Source of the DNA: Agrilactobacillus composti DSM 18527 = JCM 14202
GTDB taxonomy: Bacteria; Bacillota; Bacilli; Lactobacillales; Lactobacillaceae
NCBI RefSeq assembly: GCF_001436375.1
Contig: NZ_AZGA01000018.1
Span: 1-50,514 of the forward strand
DNA length: 50,514 bases
Direction of reading: 5' to 3'
Position numbers and translations under genes: made by a program. Positions 9,269 through 21,282 of this stretch are shown here, one piece after another (within the stretch, counting starts at the first letter, position 1; each line of letters starts with the position of its first letter). Below the pieces are notes generated by a model, which saw only the letters and a program-made list of their open reading frames with translations, made no database searches and was not told the DNA's origin.

Positions 9269-9494
9269 AAGAATCCCACTTTCCAACAAGATATTGGGTA
9301 ATACCGACCTAGCTTTGCGGCTAAAGCTTTATATACCCCATTATTTTATCACGTGGAAAGGCATTCATCAAATAAATATTGATTTTTAAAATTCATTCGT
9401 ATAAATTTAACGGCTAAATTAAAAACACAACGCGCTTACTACTTTCACGTTGTGCTGTAACCGGTATCTCCAGATGAATTAACAAACTAAAAAC

Positions 9495-10043
9495 TTATTG
9501 CATCAATTCTGCCAACCGATGATTCCGTTGTAATTGTTGGGCTAAGAAAACGGCTACCACGGCTTTAATGGTATCTCCAGGTAAGAAGACCACACTGGCC
9601 ACCAAAGCATTGGTCAAGCCGATATGGCCTAATACAGCCATACCAATGGCCCCCACGAAATCAATAAAGCCCACGCCAATGACCCAAACCCAGATGTAAC
9701 TTAACCACCATTGATGGCCGGGATTGAGATATTTCAAAAAGAAAGCAATCAAAGCTGGGGTAAAGGCATAGGCCAGTAAGTAACCCCCCGTTGGCCCCAG
9801 GAATAAGGCGTACCCGCCCCGGCCACCGGATAACACCGGAAGTCCTAAGGCAGCCATCAGCAGGAAAATAACCACGGCGGTGGTCCCCCGCTTGCCCCCT
9901 AGGAGAATACCGGCTAAAATAATGCCTAAGTTTTGCATGACAATGGGTGTGGGAATAAAGCCCACGGGAATCGGTGGAAATAAACCTAATAGAATAATAA
10001 TAGCGGTCATCAGTGCTGTTTGTGTTAGATGTCTTGTGTTCAT
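9495..10043 (-). CDS. bioY: Biotin transporter BioY
   Basis: 182-aa integral membrane S component for biotin uptake with six hydrophobic segments. FIPTPIVMQNLGIILAG and LGPTGGYLLAY are BioY family signatures. It may work alone or with a shared ECF energy module; no ECF genes are in this window. The promoter reads away from birA and is overlapped by a BirA operator, so uptake should be repressed when biotin is plentiful. Confidence 0.93.
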   Translation of the reverse strand: MNTRHLTQTALMTAIIILLGLFPPIPVGFIPTPIVMQNLGIILAGILLGGKRGTTAVVIFLLMAALGLPVLSGGRGGYALFLGPTGGYLLAYAFTPALIAFFLKYLNPGHQWWLSYIWVWVIGVGFIDFVGAIGMAVLGHIGLTNALVASVVFLPGDTIKAVVAVFLAQQLQRNHRLAELMQ

Positions 10044-10087
10044 TGTGCGCCTCCCAAACTTTTTTTACCAAATCATTGAATAATTGT

Positions 10088-10116
10088 AGTATAATTATTG
10101 TTAACCAATAAGTCAA
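10088..10116 (-). promoter_or_regulatory. bioY promoter
   Basis: On the minus strand TTGACT (10116-10111) and TATACT (10093-10088) are spaced by 17 bases. The BirA operator half-sites at 10098-10106 and 10121-10129 overlap this promoter. Confidence 0.8.
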
Positions 10117-10129
10117 CAACGGTTAACCA
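10098..10129. promoter_or_regulatory. BirA operator
   Basis: TTGTTAACC, 14-base spacer, GGTTAACCA closely matches the Firmicutes BirA box TTGTTAACC-N14-16-GGTTAACAA. It lies between the divergent bioY and birA genes. Confidence 0.88.
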
Positions 10130-10207
10130 TAAAAATATAAAATAGTTCTAAATCCAATCAGGACACCGATTAAATAGATTCAACATTTTTAAATGGAGGC
10201 GGATTTT

Positions 10208-11176
10208 ATGTCTGAACAAGCTTTAAAGCAGTTATTTCTAGCCCATCCCCAGGAATATTTATCCGGTCAACAATTGGCCCAGGACTTAGGGATCAGTCGC
10301 ACGGCGGTTTGGAAACAAATTCAACAACTAAAAAATCAAGGCTATCAGATTCATAGTCACGGTAAGTTGGGTTATCGTTACGAGGGGACTGATCATTTAG
10401 ACAGTGTGGTGATTCAAGCAAACCTGGCCAATTCAGCGGACTGTGAAATTTTGACCTTCGCTAGTTTAAATTCCACCAACGATTACGCCAAACAATATCT
10501 CAGTCAACAGCCCGTTACCAAACCAGTGGTGATTTTAGCTGATGAACAAACGGCTGGCCATGGTCGCCTTGGCCGCAGCTTTTACTCCCCAAAAACCACG
10601 GGTTTATACTTGAGCATATTGCTACCTGTAACGGCGAACGGGTCAGTGATTCCCGGCCTGTTAACCACGGGAACCGGTATGGCTGTAGTGAAAGCACTGC
10701 AAAAGGTTTTGCCAGACTTGCCGTTGCGGTTAAAGTGGATCAACGATTTAGTGGTGCACCAGCGTAAATGTGGCGGTATCTTGACGGAAGCCATCAATGA
10801 TTTAGAAAGCAATCAAATCAGCCACCTCATTGTGGGCATCGGCCTTAATTTGGTGACCCAAGATTTCCCCGCCGATCTCAAAGATATTGCTGGGGCCTTA
10901 TCCAAAACGCCCTTAGACCGGAATAAATTAGCCGCTGATATCATCACTGAATTCTTGAAAATGTATGCCACTTACGAAACCGGTGACTTCCTACCGGAAT
11001 ATCGGCGTTATTCTGCGGTGTTAGGCCGTCAGATCCAAGCCAATACCCGGGGTAAAATTATCACCGGGGTCGCCCAAGACATAGACACCATGGGGCATTT
11101 ATTAGTGGCCACCGACCAGGGTCTAACCACCCTGAGCAGTGGTGAAATCACCAAAGTTCAACTGGACCCTGCTTAA
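10208..11176 (+). CDS. birA: Biotin-protein ligase / biotin operon repressor BirA
   Basis: 322-aa bifunctional protein. Residues 1-60 form a winged helix (GQQLAQDLGISRTAVWKQIQQL) that binds the operator in front of bioY; the rest is the ligase that makes biotinyl-AMP and biotinylates carboxylases, with GHGRLGRSF as the adenylate-binding loop and WINDLVV further on. The ATG at 10208 is preferred because GGAGGCG ends six bases before it; an ATG at 10193 lies inside that signal. Confidence 0.92.
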   Translation: MSEQALKQLFLAHPQEYLSGQQLAQDLGISRTAVWKQIQQLKNQGYQIHSHGKLGYRYEGTDHLDSVVIQANLANSADCEILTFASLNSTNDYAKQYLSQQPVTKPVVILADEQTAGHGRLGRSFYSPKTTGLYLSILLPVTANGSVIPGLLTTGTGMAVVKALQKVLPDLPLRLKWINDLVVHQRKCGGILTEAINDLESNQISHLIVGIGLNLVTQDFPADLKDIAGALSKTPLDRNKLAADIITEFLKMYATYETGDFLPEYRRYSAVLGRQIQANTRGKIITGVAQDIDTMGHLLVATDQGLTTLSSGEITKVQLDPA

Positions 11177-11323
11177 CTAAAAAAAGCCAGCCCAATCGGA
11201 CTGACTAATGCTCAACTCATAAATTTGCCTGACTCAATAACTTGGTTGTTCAATGAGAATGGGCGGGAATCCCCTTGACTTCAGTCAGGGGAGGGATAGC
11301 CCTAACTTTCGCAGAAAGTTAAA

Positions 11324-12628
11324 TCACGCCATTTGATAAGTCTTAACTTCTATCTCAGTGACGTTCCAATTATTTTGATGTCGGATTACTTTAAGTTTGC
11401 TTAGATTAATATGTTTGTATTTGGAACTTATGGCCAAGTAATGGCCATCACCCGCTTTTACAAAACAAAGTGTTTTTCCGCTGAACCCGCTGACATTCCC
11501 TTTTTGTCCGTTAGGTAATTGCACATAGTCATTGAGATAAAAACCCTTTGAAAACTTCTTATTTTTAGCATTGCGTTTACTCGTAGTATTGGGTGTTTTA
11601 CGGCCTTTACGGGCTGTGGCTTCATGCAGGGAGCGTTTCTTTTTGCGGAACTGGCGAAACATCACTACAGCTGTGGGCTGTTGGCTGATCCGTTGAATGC
11701 CGCTGATGGTCACGGCGTCATTGTAATGGGCTTTTGGCAGCTCTAACTTGGCTCGGTTTAAAGTCGTCTGGGCCCCATATTGAAAGCTGGCTTCTGGAAA
11801 AGCCGTGAATAACCGGCGGCGCAAGATATTCATAAAGGTGGCGCCCTTTAGAGAATGATGGCTTTGAAATCTCTTCGCCTGCAGGGCATAGAGCTTGCCC
11901 CCGGGCTGGTGATTGGCCTGGGTATGACAAGTAGCACACACCGTGAGCAGATTGCTCACCTGGTTGGTGCCACCAGTAGACCGGTAGATAATGTGATGGA
12001 TCTTGAGCTTTGGGTCTTTGGTTTTGCCGTGGCAGATCTGGCAGGTATAATTATCTCGGTCTAAGACATATTGCTTAGCCGTTTCATAGCCATATAAGTC
12101 GCCTTGCTGATAGCCTAAGCCGGTGATACCTGGCTGTTTCATTTTTGCCATGTCAAACTTGCCCACTTCGATATGCAGTTCTGCTTGAGGCAGGACTGCT
12201 TGGACTCGCTGAATCCAGGTAATATTGTGTTGAACTTTACTGGCCACCGATGGCGGTAACCAACCTGCTGGCTTAGCCCGGTTCAGGAAACGGGGCGGCC
12301 GGTATCTGGTGTTACGATTGCGGCGGCCACGCCGATAAATCCGCCGGGTATCCAGTAATTTTTTCACATCTTGACGCAGACTGACCTCACCTTGGAATAA
12401 AACTTTATCCTGAGACGTAACAGCCAGGCCGACATGATGCTGTCCAGAATCTACACCAATTGAGACAGGTTGTTTATAACCAGTTGAGCCAAACAATAGT
12501 TGAATAGTGAATGGTTCTTTCTTGATAACTTTGGCTCTACCAGCCTGTAAGAGGTTACGACATTTTTGTTGTTTACAGGGCATCAGTGGCTCGCCCTGGC
12601 GATTGATGACAAATACGCGATTTTGCAT
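11324..12628 (-). CDS. iscB: RNA-guided DNA nuclease IscB, copy 2
   Basis: 434-aa IscB with the same domain order as copy 1 and every catalytic motif intact: PLMP, IGVDSG, arginine-rich bridge helix, HIEVG, CxxC/IHHI HNH, HYNDA. The ATG at 12628 follows AAAGGAGGG. Differences from copy 1 are spread over the protein and concentrated in the linker near residues 360-390, which is the likely variable surface; catalytic segments are unchanged. Two intact diverged copies suggest selection for function or repeated arrival. Confidence 0.93.
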   Translation of the reverse strand: MQNRVFVINRQGEPLMPCKQQKCRNLLQAGRAKVIKKEPFTIQLLFGSTGYKQPVSIGVDSGQHHVGLAVTSQDKVLFQGEVSLRQDVKKLLDTRRIYRRGRRNRNTRYRPPRFLNRAKPAGWLPPSVASKVQHNITWIQRVQAVLPQAELHIEVGKFDMAKMKQPGITGLGYQQGDLYGYETAKQYVLDRDNYTCQICHGKTKDPKLKIHHIIYRSTGGTNQVSNLLTVCATCHTQANHQPGGKLYALQAKRFQSHHSLKGATFMNILRRRLFTAFPEASFQYGAQTTLNRAKLELPKAHYNDAVTISGIQRISQQPTAVVMFRQFRKKKRSLHEATARKGRKTPNTTSKRNAKNKKFSKGFYLNDYVQLPNGQKGNVSGFSGKTLCFVKAGDGHYLAISSKYKHINLSKLKVIRHQNNWNVTEIEVKTYQMA

Positions 12629-12938
12629 GATACCCTCCTTTGATGAGATTTAATCGTCAGGTAAAGCAGACCTGACCACGGCGTCAAGTTCATCAGACTT
12701 GAGTTCGTGAGGTTACCCTTCGACAATGTTATCAAGGCTTAACCGCTGACGAGCAGCAGTTTTCTCACGGGTTGACGGTCCCATTGACCTTAGGACTGTT
12801 TACAGCGCCCGCACAGAGCTGGGAACTAGGGTATCATCTCCAGGTGTGATCACCAAGATAACGTAGTGTCCAAACGACACTGAGTCTAGACAACCAGACT
12901 TGAAGTAAGCACTTCAAGCCCCTTACTTTAGTGAGGGG
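12629..12938 (-). ncRNA. omega RNA of IscB copy 2 (complete scaffold)
   Basis: About 310 bases of noncoding DNA between the XRE gene and iscB contain a row of stem-loops: 12919-12938 (left-end hairpin), 12899-12918 (perfect 8-bp CTTGAAGT/ACTTCAAG), 12865-12881 (AGTGTC/GACACT), 12843-12854 (GGTG/CACC), 12741-12761, and GTCAGGT/ACCTGAC nearer iscB. The distal half is not comparable because copy 1 is cut off. The guide would be the roughly 16 bases upstream of the element's left tip, within the end of the XRE gene. The true 5' and 3' RNA ends are not visible. Confidence 0.75.
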
Positions 12939-13196
12939 TCACGGTTGACTCGACAGCTTAATGGTCAAGCCTAAACCTTTGGCGTAACGGGTTAACGTGC
13001 CTAACGTAGGTACTGAGTCCAAACGTTCGATTTTCGCTAATTGAGCAGGTTTCATCCCAATTTGCTCGGCAAAATCTTTTTGCTTGATACCACGCTTCAG
13101 GCGTTCGCTCTGCAAATCAGCTAACATCTCAATAACGGCTATGTTTTCTTTACGGATAGCTTTAATACCGCTTTTATAGTCATGCCAAGTTGTCAT
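12939..13196 (-). CDS. XRE-family HTH protein, HigA-antitoxin-like
   Basis: 85-aa DNA-binding protein with a helix-turn-helix (LKRGIKQKDFAEQIGMKPAQLAKIE, about residues 34-58) and the HigA-type N-terminus MTTWHDYKSGIKAIRKENI. SD GAGGAGAC precedes the ATG. HigA antitoxins normally sit beside a HigB/RelE toxin; none is found on either side. The stop codon touches the left-end hairpin of IscB copy 2, so the last few residues may come from the insertion. Could act as a solitary regulator. Confidence 0.78.
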   Translation of the reverse strand: MTTWHDYKSGIKAIRKENIAVIEMLADLQSERLKRGIKQKDFAEQIGMKPAQLAKIERLDSVPTLGTLTRYAKGLGLTIKLSSQP

Positions 13197-13233
13197 TTAA
13201 TTGTCTCCTCGTATATTAAGTTTCCTACTTTCC

Positions 13234-13262
13234 AATTTAGCGGATTGGCGTAATTGCGTCAA
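13234..13262 (-). promoter_or_regulatory. Promoter of the XRE gene
   Basis: On the minus strand TTGACG (13262-13257) and TAAATT (13239-13234) are 17 bases apart. No terminator lies between this gene and the omega RNA. Confidence 0.5.
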
Positions 13263-13364
13263 TCAAATGATCTTTTTGTTTTATCCAGAATCCATCTGAA
13301 CCGCAAAAAAGCTCTTCTTAGCTTGAAAGGACGCCTCACCTTTAAAGACTGGGCTACCAACAAC

Positions 13365-13412
13365 CCCCGCATCAGCCGCTATTTTTCAGCTGCCAATGCG
13401 GGGTTTAATTTT
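13365..13412 (+). terminator. Terminator-like hairpin of unassigned gene
   Basis: CCCCGCAT pairs with ATGCGGGG over a 23-base loop and is followed by TTTAATTTT. No gene on the plus strand ends here, so it may be a remnant or a second terminator. Confidence 0.4.
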
Positions 13413-13416
13413 GCGT

Positions 13417-13445
13417 AAAAAAAAACTCCGGCTCAGCGGCCGAAG
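13417..13445 (-). terminator. Terminator of the rpsF-ssb-rpsR operon
   Basis: Minus strand CTTCGGC-CGCTGA-GCCGGAG followed by nine T, 14 bases after the rpsR stop. Confidence 0.85.
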
Positions 13446-13458
13446 CTTTGAATCAGGT

Positions 13459-13692
13459 TTAATCTTCTACAACGAATGGTAAAAGACCCATGATCCGAGA
13501 ACGTTTGATTGCAATTGTCAAACGACGTTGGTTTTTAGCGCTTGTCCCAGTAACCCGACGAGGTAAGATTTTACCACGTTCAGAAACAAAGCGTCTCAAT
13601 AAATCAGTATCTTTATAATCGATGTATTCGATATGATTAGCGGCGATGAAGTCGACTTTACGACGACGACGGCCACGACGTTGTTGTGCCAT
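13459..13692 (-). CDS. rpsR: 30S ribosomal protein S18
   Basis: 77-aa basic protein of the small subunit platform, partner of S6. [42 protein letters not shown] is the family core. SD AGGAGGA precedes ATG. Last gene of the rpsF-ssb-rpsR operon. Confidence 0.97.
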   Translation of the reverse strand: MAQQRRGRRRRKVDFIAANHIEYIDYKDTDLLRRFVSERGKILPRRVTGTSAKNQRRLTIAIKRSRIMGLLPFVVED

Positions 13693-13783
13693 AGATTTGT
13701 CCTCCTATTAGTTTTTTATATTTACGTTTTTAAGTTTACTTTTCGTTTTTAGTGATTTCCCATTAAAACAGGCTCATACTCTA

Positions 13784-14329
13784 TTAAAATGGCAAATCAT
13801 CATCGGAAATGTCGATCTGCTGACCATTATCTGCAAACGGATCTTGCATATCTGGCTGCTTAGGGGCATTGCCTGGATTGTTACTGTTTGGTTTTGATGT
13901 TGGGGCGTTATTGTTGTTATGAGACGAATAATTATTGTTTTGGTTATTTTGATTATAATTATTACCGCCGTTATTTTGGGACCCTTCACCTTCACGTTGT
14001 TGGGTTGTTGTTCTGGACTCTAAGAGTGAGAAGTTATCAACCACGACTTCGGTCACGTAGACTCTTTGGCCTTGTTGGTTTTCATAGGACCGAGTTTGTA
14101 AGCGGCCATCGATCCCAACCAAAGAACCTTTTTTAGTGAAGTTTGCAAAATTTTCGGCAGCTTTGCGCCAAATAACGCAGTTAATGAAGTCAGCTTCACG
14201 CTCACCCTGGGCATTGGTAAACTGGCGATTCACGGCAACTGTAAAGCTAGCCACGGCAGCACCATTGTTGGTATAACGAAGTTCAACATCCCGGGTTAAT
14301 CGGCCAACAAGGACGACTCGATTAATCAT
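13784..14329 (-). CDS. ssb: Single-stranded DNA-binding protein
   Basis: 181-aa SSB protecting single-stranded DNA in replication and repair. OB fold from [20 protein letters not shown] to about residue 105, then a flexible Asn/Gln-rich linker ([15 protein letters not shown]...) and the acidic tip DDDLPF that recruits partner proteins. Standard location between rpsF and rpsR. Confidence 0.97.
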   Translation of the reverse strand: MINRVVLVGRLTRDVELRYTNNGAAVASFTVAVNRQFTNAQGEREADFINCVIWRKAAENFANFTKKGSLVGIDGRLQTRSYENQQGQRVYVTEVVVDNFSLLESRTTTQQREGEGSQNNGGNNYNQNNQNNNYSSHNNNNAPTSKPNSNNPGNAPKQPDMQDPFADNGQQIDISDDDLPF

Positions 14330-14363
14330 TTATAACTGCTCCTTCCATACATCAGGTTTATCT

Positions 14364-14657
14364 TCACGGACGGACAACGATCATATGACGCAAAATATTG
14401 TCATCGATCTTAGCCAAACGATCGAATTCATCGATAGCTTTGGTATCATCAGCGTTAATGTTGACGATATGATAGACGCCTTCATTATAGTTGTTGATTT
14501 CATAAGCTAACCGACGTTTTTGCCAGTCTTTAGAGTCAATGATTTCAGAACCATTGTCCTTTAAGATATTGTCAAAACGGTCGATCAGTGTCTTCTTTGC
14601 TTCATCATCAATATCAGGTTTGATGATATAAGTAATTTCATAATGTGTTTTAGCCAC
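14364..14657 (-). CDS. rpsF: 30S ribosomal protein S6
   Basis: 97-aa small subunit protein that pairs with S18. The product starts at GTG 14657 ([17 protein letters not shown]...), with AGGAGGTG ideally placed; reading further upstream would run through the leader. First gene of the operon. Confidence 0.96.
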   Translation of the reverse strand: MAKTHYEITYIIKPDIDDEAKKTLIDRFDNILKDNGSEIIDSKDWQKRRLAYEINNYNEGVYHIVNINADDTKAIDEFDRLAKIDDNILRHMIVVRP

Positions 14658-14770
14658 TGTTCTACACCTCCTTATGGTCTTTTGGCTGCCTAGTATCTCT
14701 AGGTAGCAAGGAGCACCGACTTCCATCGGCCCGCCAAATTGGCGGTAACTCACAAATAACTATGCTACCA
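14658..14770 (-). promoter_or_regulatory. rpsF leader, possible S6:S18 autoregulatory site
   Basis: The leader before rpsF contains GGCGGGCCGATGG and GTCGGTGCTCC segments able to pair around CCG and GGTG bases, reminiscent of the S6:S18-binding leader described in many bacteria. A weak promoter (TTGTAT-N17-TAGCAT) is just upstream. The structural match was judged by eye only. Confidence 0.35.
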
Positions 14771-14800
14771 TAATCGAAACTAGAATACAATTTTATTTCA

Positions 14801-14874
14801 AAAAAAATTGGTTGACCCAACCTAAAATGCTGACTTCGTTATGTCATATTCTAGATTACGTCGAACCAATTTTT
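14801..14874 (-). terminator. Terminator of gyrA
   Basis: Minus strand AAAAATTGGTTCGAC pairs with GTCAACCAATTTTTTTT, one bulged C, with a loop of about 45 bases that can fold further. It lies 20 bases after the gyrA stop. Confidence 0.65.
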
Positions 14875-14895
14875 AATTGTGTCACATTATTTCAT

Positions 14896-17526
14896 TTATT
14901 CAGAATCAGAATCATTCGGATCATCTTGGTTGTCGTCGTCCGTCTGGTCATCAGTTGACTCGTCATCAGCTTGGGCCCGATTTAAGAGTTCGTCGACTTC
15001 TGGATGATCTTGATCCAGATCAACTGGACCAGCTTCTGCAGTTGTATCAGCTGCTGTTTTAGCGGCTGCTTCGGCTTCTTCTTTCTTCTCAGCTTCTGGA
15101 TCCACCTTGGCCATGGTTGACACTAGGGCATCGTCATCCACTCTAATCAAGCGTACCCCTAAGGTAGCCCGACCTGTGGTGGAAATATTCTCAGCTTCAA
15201 AGCGAATCAAGACCCCGGTATTGGTCATCAACAAGATGTCCTCATTACCTTTAACCGTAGTGACACCGGCCAGTGGCCCATTTTTACTGGTGATATTGGC
15301 GGTCTTGATCCCTTTACCGCCCCGGCCTTTGATTGGATATTCCTTGGCGGGTGTGCGTTTGCCGTAGCCCTTTTCAGAGATGACAAAGACATCTTTGTCT
15401 GGGGTCAAGACATCACTGCCCACCACGTAATCCTTATCCCGCAGGCGAATGCCCCGGACCCCGGCTGCAGTACGGCCCATGGCCCGGATATCCGTTTCTC
15501 TAAAGGAAACGGCGTAGCCTAAGTGGGTCCCGATCAAAATGTTGGCAGTTCCGTCGGTCAACAAGACATTGCTCAATTCGTCTTCATCCCGCAAGGTCAC
15601 AGCCCGCAAGCCGCTCTTACGAATGTTGTCGAATTCACCAACCAACGTGCGTTTTACCACGCCTAGGCGGGTGATGAAGAACAGGTAGTGTTCCCGATTC
15701 ATTTCGTCTTTGGGGATATGGACCATGGTTTGAATGCGTTCATCGGAATCCACACCCAACAAGTTGATTACTGGGATTCCCTTGGCAGTTCGGCCGTATT
15801 CGGGGATTTCATACCCCTTGGAGCGATAGACCTTCCCGTGGTTGGTGAAGAACAGCACCGTATCATGGGTGGAGGTGATCACCAGGTGTTCGATGAAGTC
15901 ATCATCATGGACGCCCATCCCCTGGATCCCGCGGCCACCGCGGTTTTGCGTCTTAAATTCACTGGACGGCATCCGCTTGATGTAACCGTTATGGGTCAAG
16001 GTGATGGCTGACTCTTCTTCTTCGATCAAGTCTTCGTCTTCAATGCTTAAGACTTCACCCACTAAGAGTTCTGTCCGCCGGTCATCCCCAAATTTCTTTT
16101 GAATCTCCAATAATTCTTCATAGATGATTTGGTTGATCCGTTCTGGCTTGGCCAAAATATCTTTGTAATCGCTGATATTGGCTTGCAGTTCATTATATTC
16201 TGACTCGATCTTATTGCGTTCCAAACCGGTCAGGCGCACAAAGCGCATATCCAAAATGGCTTGCGCCTGTTTATCGCTTAAATGATATTGGTTCATCAAT
16301 TCATTTTTGGCTACGTCACCTGTTGGGGAATTACGGATCAAGGTGATGATGGCATCCACATGATCCAAGGCAATCCGCAAGCCCTCTAGGATATGGGCCC
16401 GGGCTTCAGCTTTACGCAGATCAAATTGGGTTCTGCGGCGAATGACGGATTCTTGGTGCTTTAAGTAATATTGTAAAATCTGCTTGAGATTTAAAACTTT
16501 CGGCGCCCCATCTACGATAGCCACCATGTTAAAGCCAAAGGTAGTTTGCATCGATGTCAATTTATACAGGTTATTCAAGACAACGGTGGCACTGACATCC
16601 CGCCGGATATCGATCACGATCCGCATCCCATCACGGTCAGACTCATCGTTTAAATCAGTGATGCCATCCAAACGCTTGTCCCGAGCCAATTCAGCGATTC
16701 TTTCCACCAATTTAGCCTTGTTGACCATATAAGGCAATTCTGTGACAATGATCCGTTCTTTGCCATTCTTTTGGGTCAAAACATCTACTTTAGCCCGTAA
16801 GGTGATGGTGCCCCGACCAGTCTTATAAGCCTTGCGGATACCGGATTTACCCATGACAATAGCGCCCGTAGGGAAATCAGGGCCAGGCACGGCCTCCATG
16901 AGATCTTCAATGGTGGCCGCTGGATCAGCCATCAAAATGTGAATCGCTTTAATAACTTCTGATAAATTATGCGGTGGGATATTCGTGGTCATCCCCACAG
17001 CGATACCGGTTGCCCCGTTAACTAATAAGTTTGGGAAGCGGGCTGGCAACACCGTGGGTTCTCTTTCAGAGCCATCGTAGTTGTCAGTGAAATCAATGGT
17101 GTCTTTATTGATATCCCGTAACATTTCCATGGCGATCTTGCTCATGCGAGCTTCGGTATAACGCATGGCTGCCGCGCCATCGCCGTCCACGGAACCGAAG
17201 TTACCATGACCGTCTACGAGCATATAACGGTAACTAAAATCCTGGGCCATCCGCACCATTGATTCATAAATCGCCGAATCCCCATGGGGGTGATACTTCC
17301 CCATGACATCCCCCACGATCCGGGCCGATTTCTTATAAGGCTTATCTGGGGTTACGCCCAATTCATTCATCCCATATAAAATCCGGCGATGCACCGGTTT
17401 TAGACCGTCACGCACGTCCGGTAAAGCCCGGGCAACGATGACACTCATGGCGTAATCTAGAAAAGAACTGCGCATGGTTTTAGATAAGTTGACATTGGTG
17501 ATGCGCCGATCCTGTGCATTATCCAT
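14896..17526 (-). CDS. gyrA: DNA gyrase subunit A
   Basis: 876-aa breakage-reunion subunit of gyrase. Catalytic tyrosine in [11 protein letters not shown]; quinolone region [17 protein letters not shown] carries the wild-type Ser and Glu; the C-terminal beta-pinwheel holds the gyrase box ([11 protein letters not shown]). It ends in an acidic tail of about 65 residues rich in Asp, Glu and Ala. SD AAGGGAG precedes ATG. Directly downstream of gyrB. Confidence 0.97.
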   Translation of the reverse strand: MDNAQDRRITNVNLSKTMRSSFLDYAMSVIVARALPDVRDGLKPVHRRILYGMNELGVTPDKPYKKSARIVGDVMGKYHPHGDSAIYESMVRMAQDFSYRYMLVDGHGNFGSVDGDGAAAMRYTEARMSKIAMEMLRDINKDTIDFTDNYDGSEREPTVLPARFPNLLVNGATGIAVGMTTNIPPHNLSEVIKAIHILMADPAATIEDLMEAVPGPDFPTGAIVMGKSGIRKAYKTGRGTITLRAKVDVLTQKNGKERIIVTELPYMVNKAKLVERIAELARDKRLDGITDLNDESDRDGMRIVIDIRRDVSATVVLNNLYKLTSMQTTFGFNMVAIVDGAPKVLNLKQILQYYLKHQESVIRRRTQFDLRKAEARAHILEGLRIALDHVDAIITLIRNSPTGDVAKNELMNQYHLSDKQAQAILDMRFVRLTGLERNKIESEYNELQANISDYKDILAKPERINQIIYEELLEIQKKFGDDRRTELLVGEVLSIEDEDLIEEEESAITLTHNGYIKRMPSSEFKTQNRGGRGIQGMGVHDDDFIEHLVITSTHDTVLFFTNHGKVYRSKGYEIPEYGRTAKGIPVINLLGVDSDERIQTMVHIPKDEMNREHYLFFITRLGVVKRTLVGEFDNIRKSGLRAVTLRDEDELSNVLLTDGTANILIGTHLGYAVSFRETDIRAMGRTAAGVRGIRLRDKDYVVGSDVLTPDKDVFVISEKGYGKRTPAKEYPIKGRGGKGIKTANITSKNGPLAGVTTVKGNEDILLMTNTGVLIRFEAENISTTGRATLGVRLIRVDDDALVSTMAKVDPEAEKKEEAEAAAKTAADTTAEAGPVDLDQDHPEVDELLNRAQADDESTDDQTDDDNQDDPNDSDSE

Positions 17527-17555
17527 GTATTTTGTTTACTCCCTTCACATTGGTC

Positions 17556-20721
<3,166 letters not shown>

Positions 20722-20722
20722 A

Positions 20723-20944
20723 TTAAGCCTGCTTTTGAATTTCAAAAGTTTGATCTAACACTTGAAAAACGTCCCCAGGATATAATTTTCGACCCCGGCG
20801 ATTGTCAACTTCTTGATTCACCAAAACTTCATTTTCTTGTAAGAACCACTTGGCTTGACCCCCGGTGCTGATCAGGCCTTCTTCTTTAAGCGCTTGGGCC
20901 AGTGTGATATATGGTTTTGTGATTTCAATGACTTTTTGCGACAC
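20723..20944 (-). CDS. yaaA: S4-domain RNA-binding protein YaaA
   Basis: 73-aa S4-like protein always found between dnaN and recF in Firmicutes (YaaA/RlbA). Core: TLAQALKEEGLISTGGQAKWFLQENEVLVNQEVDNRRGRKLYPGDVF. GTG at 20944 is preferred over ATG at 20950, because GGAGGTG abuts the latter and gives six bases to the former. Its ribosome-related role is not fully defined. Confidence 0.92.
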   Translation of the reverse strand: MSQKVIEITKPYITLAQALKEEGLISTGGQAKWFLQENEVLVNQEVDNRRGRKLYPGDVFQVLDQTFEIQKQA

Positions 20945-21019
20945 GCGCATCACCTCCAGGCACGATTGGGTTTGCTTTCACAATTAAAAACCCTATAAAA
21001 ACGGTAATCTTTCCCTATT

Positions 21020-21048
21020 ATTATAGACTTTTTTATCTTAAAAGACAA
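21020..21048 (-). promoter_or_regulatory. Promoter of yaaA-recF-gyrB-gyrA
   Basis: Minus strand TTGTCT (21048-21043) and perfect TATAAT (21025-21020), spacer 17. Confidence 0.8.
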
Positions 21049-21194
21049 ACTTATTCCTAAAAAAACCACCCTATCAGCGCATTTACCCCCAATTAGTGTC
21101 TTTTAACTCAAAAGGGCGAAAAACTACTGAGACGGGAAAAAAAGCGGTTTTTAACAATTTGGTTCAATGATTTGCTGTATTATAACAGATGGTA

Positions 21195-21237
21195 ACAAAA
21201 AAGGTACCAACGTCAATTAACAAGACGCTGATACCTT
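21195..21237 (-). terminator. Terminator of dnaN
   Basis: Minus strand AAGGTATCAGCGTC pairs with GACGTTGGTACCTT (two G-U pairs), followed by six T. Confidence 0.8.
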
Positions 21238-21282
21238 GATATCATGCTGATTTTAGCAAGTTGGTATACCAAATTTTAAGGC

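Larger units (their letters stand above)
11249..12938 (-). mobile_element. IscB-encoding IS200/IS605-like element, copy 2 (complete)
   Basis: Complete unit on the minus strand: left-end hairpin (12919-12938), omega RNA, iscB, right-end hairpin. The left hairpin CCCCT-C-AC-TAAA-GT-A-AGGGG and the right hairpin with loop TGAA share the CCCCT/AGGGG stem, as expected for ends bound by one transposase. No tnpA is present. The right boundary is where similarity to copy 1 ends (11249). The left cleavage site should be at or a few bases beyond 12938, inside or next to the XRE gene end. Confidence 0.85.
20945..21282 (-). other. yaaA-dnaN intergenic region with promoter and terminator
   Basis: About 340 bases without a gene. 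It holds the promoter of yaaA-recF-gyrB-gyrA (21020-21048) and the dnaN terminator (21195-21237). The stretch between them, 21050-21190, shows no further recognisable signal. Confidence 0.7.

Noticed and set aside
9661-10119. 152-codon minus-strand frame overlapping bioY
   Set aside because: It is in a different frame over bioY and its promoter and BirA operator; BioY clearly accounts for the region.
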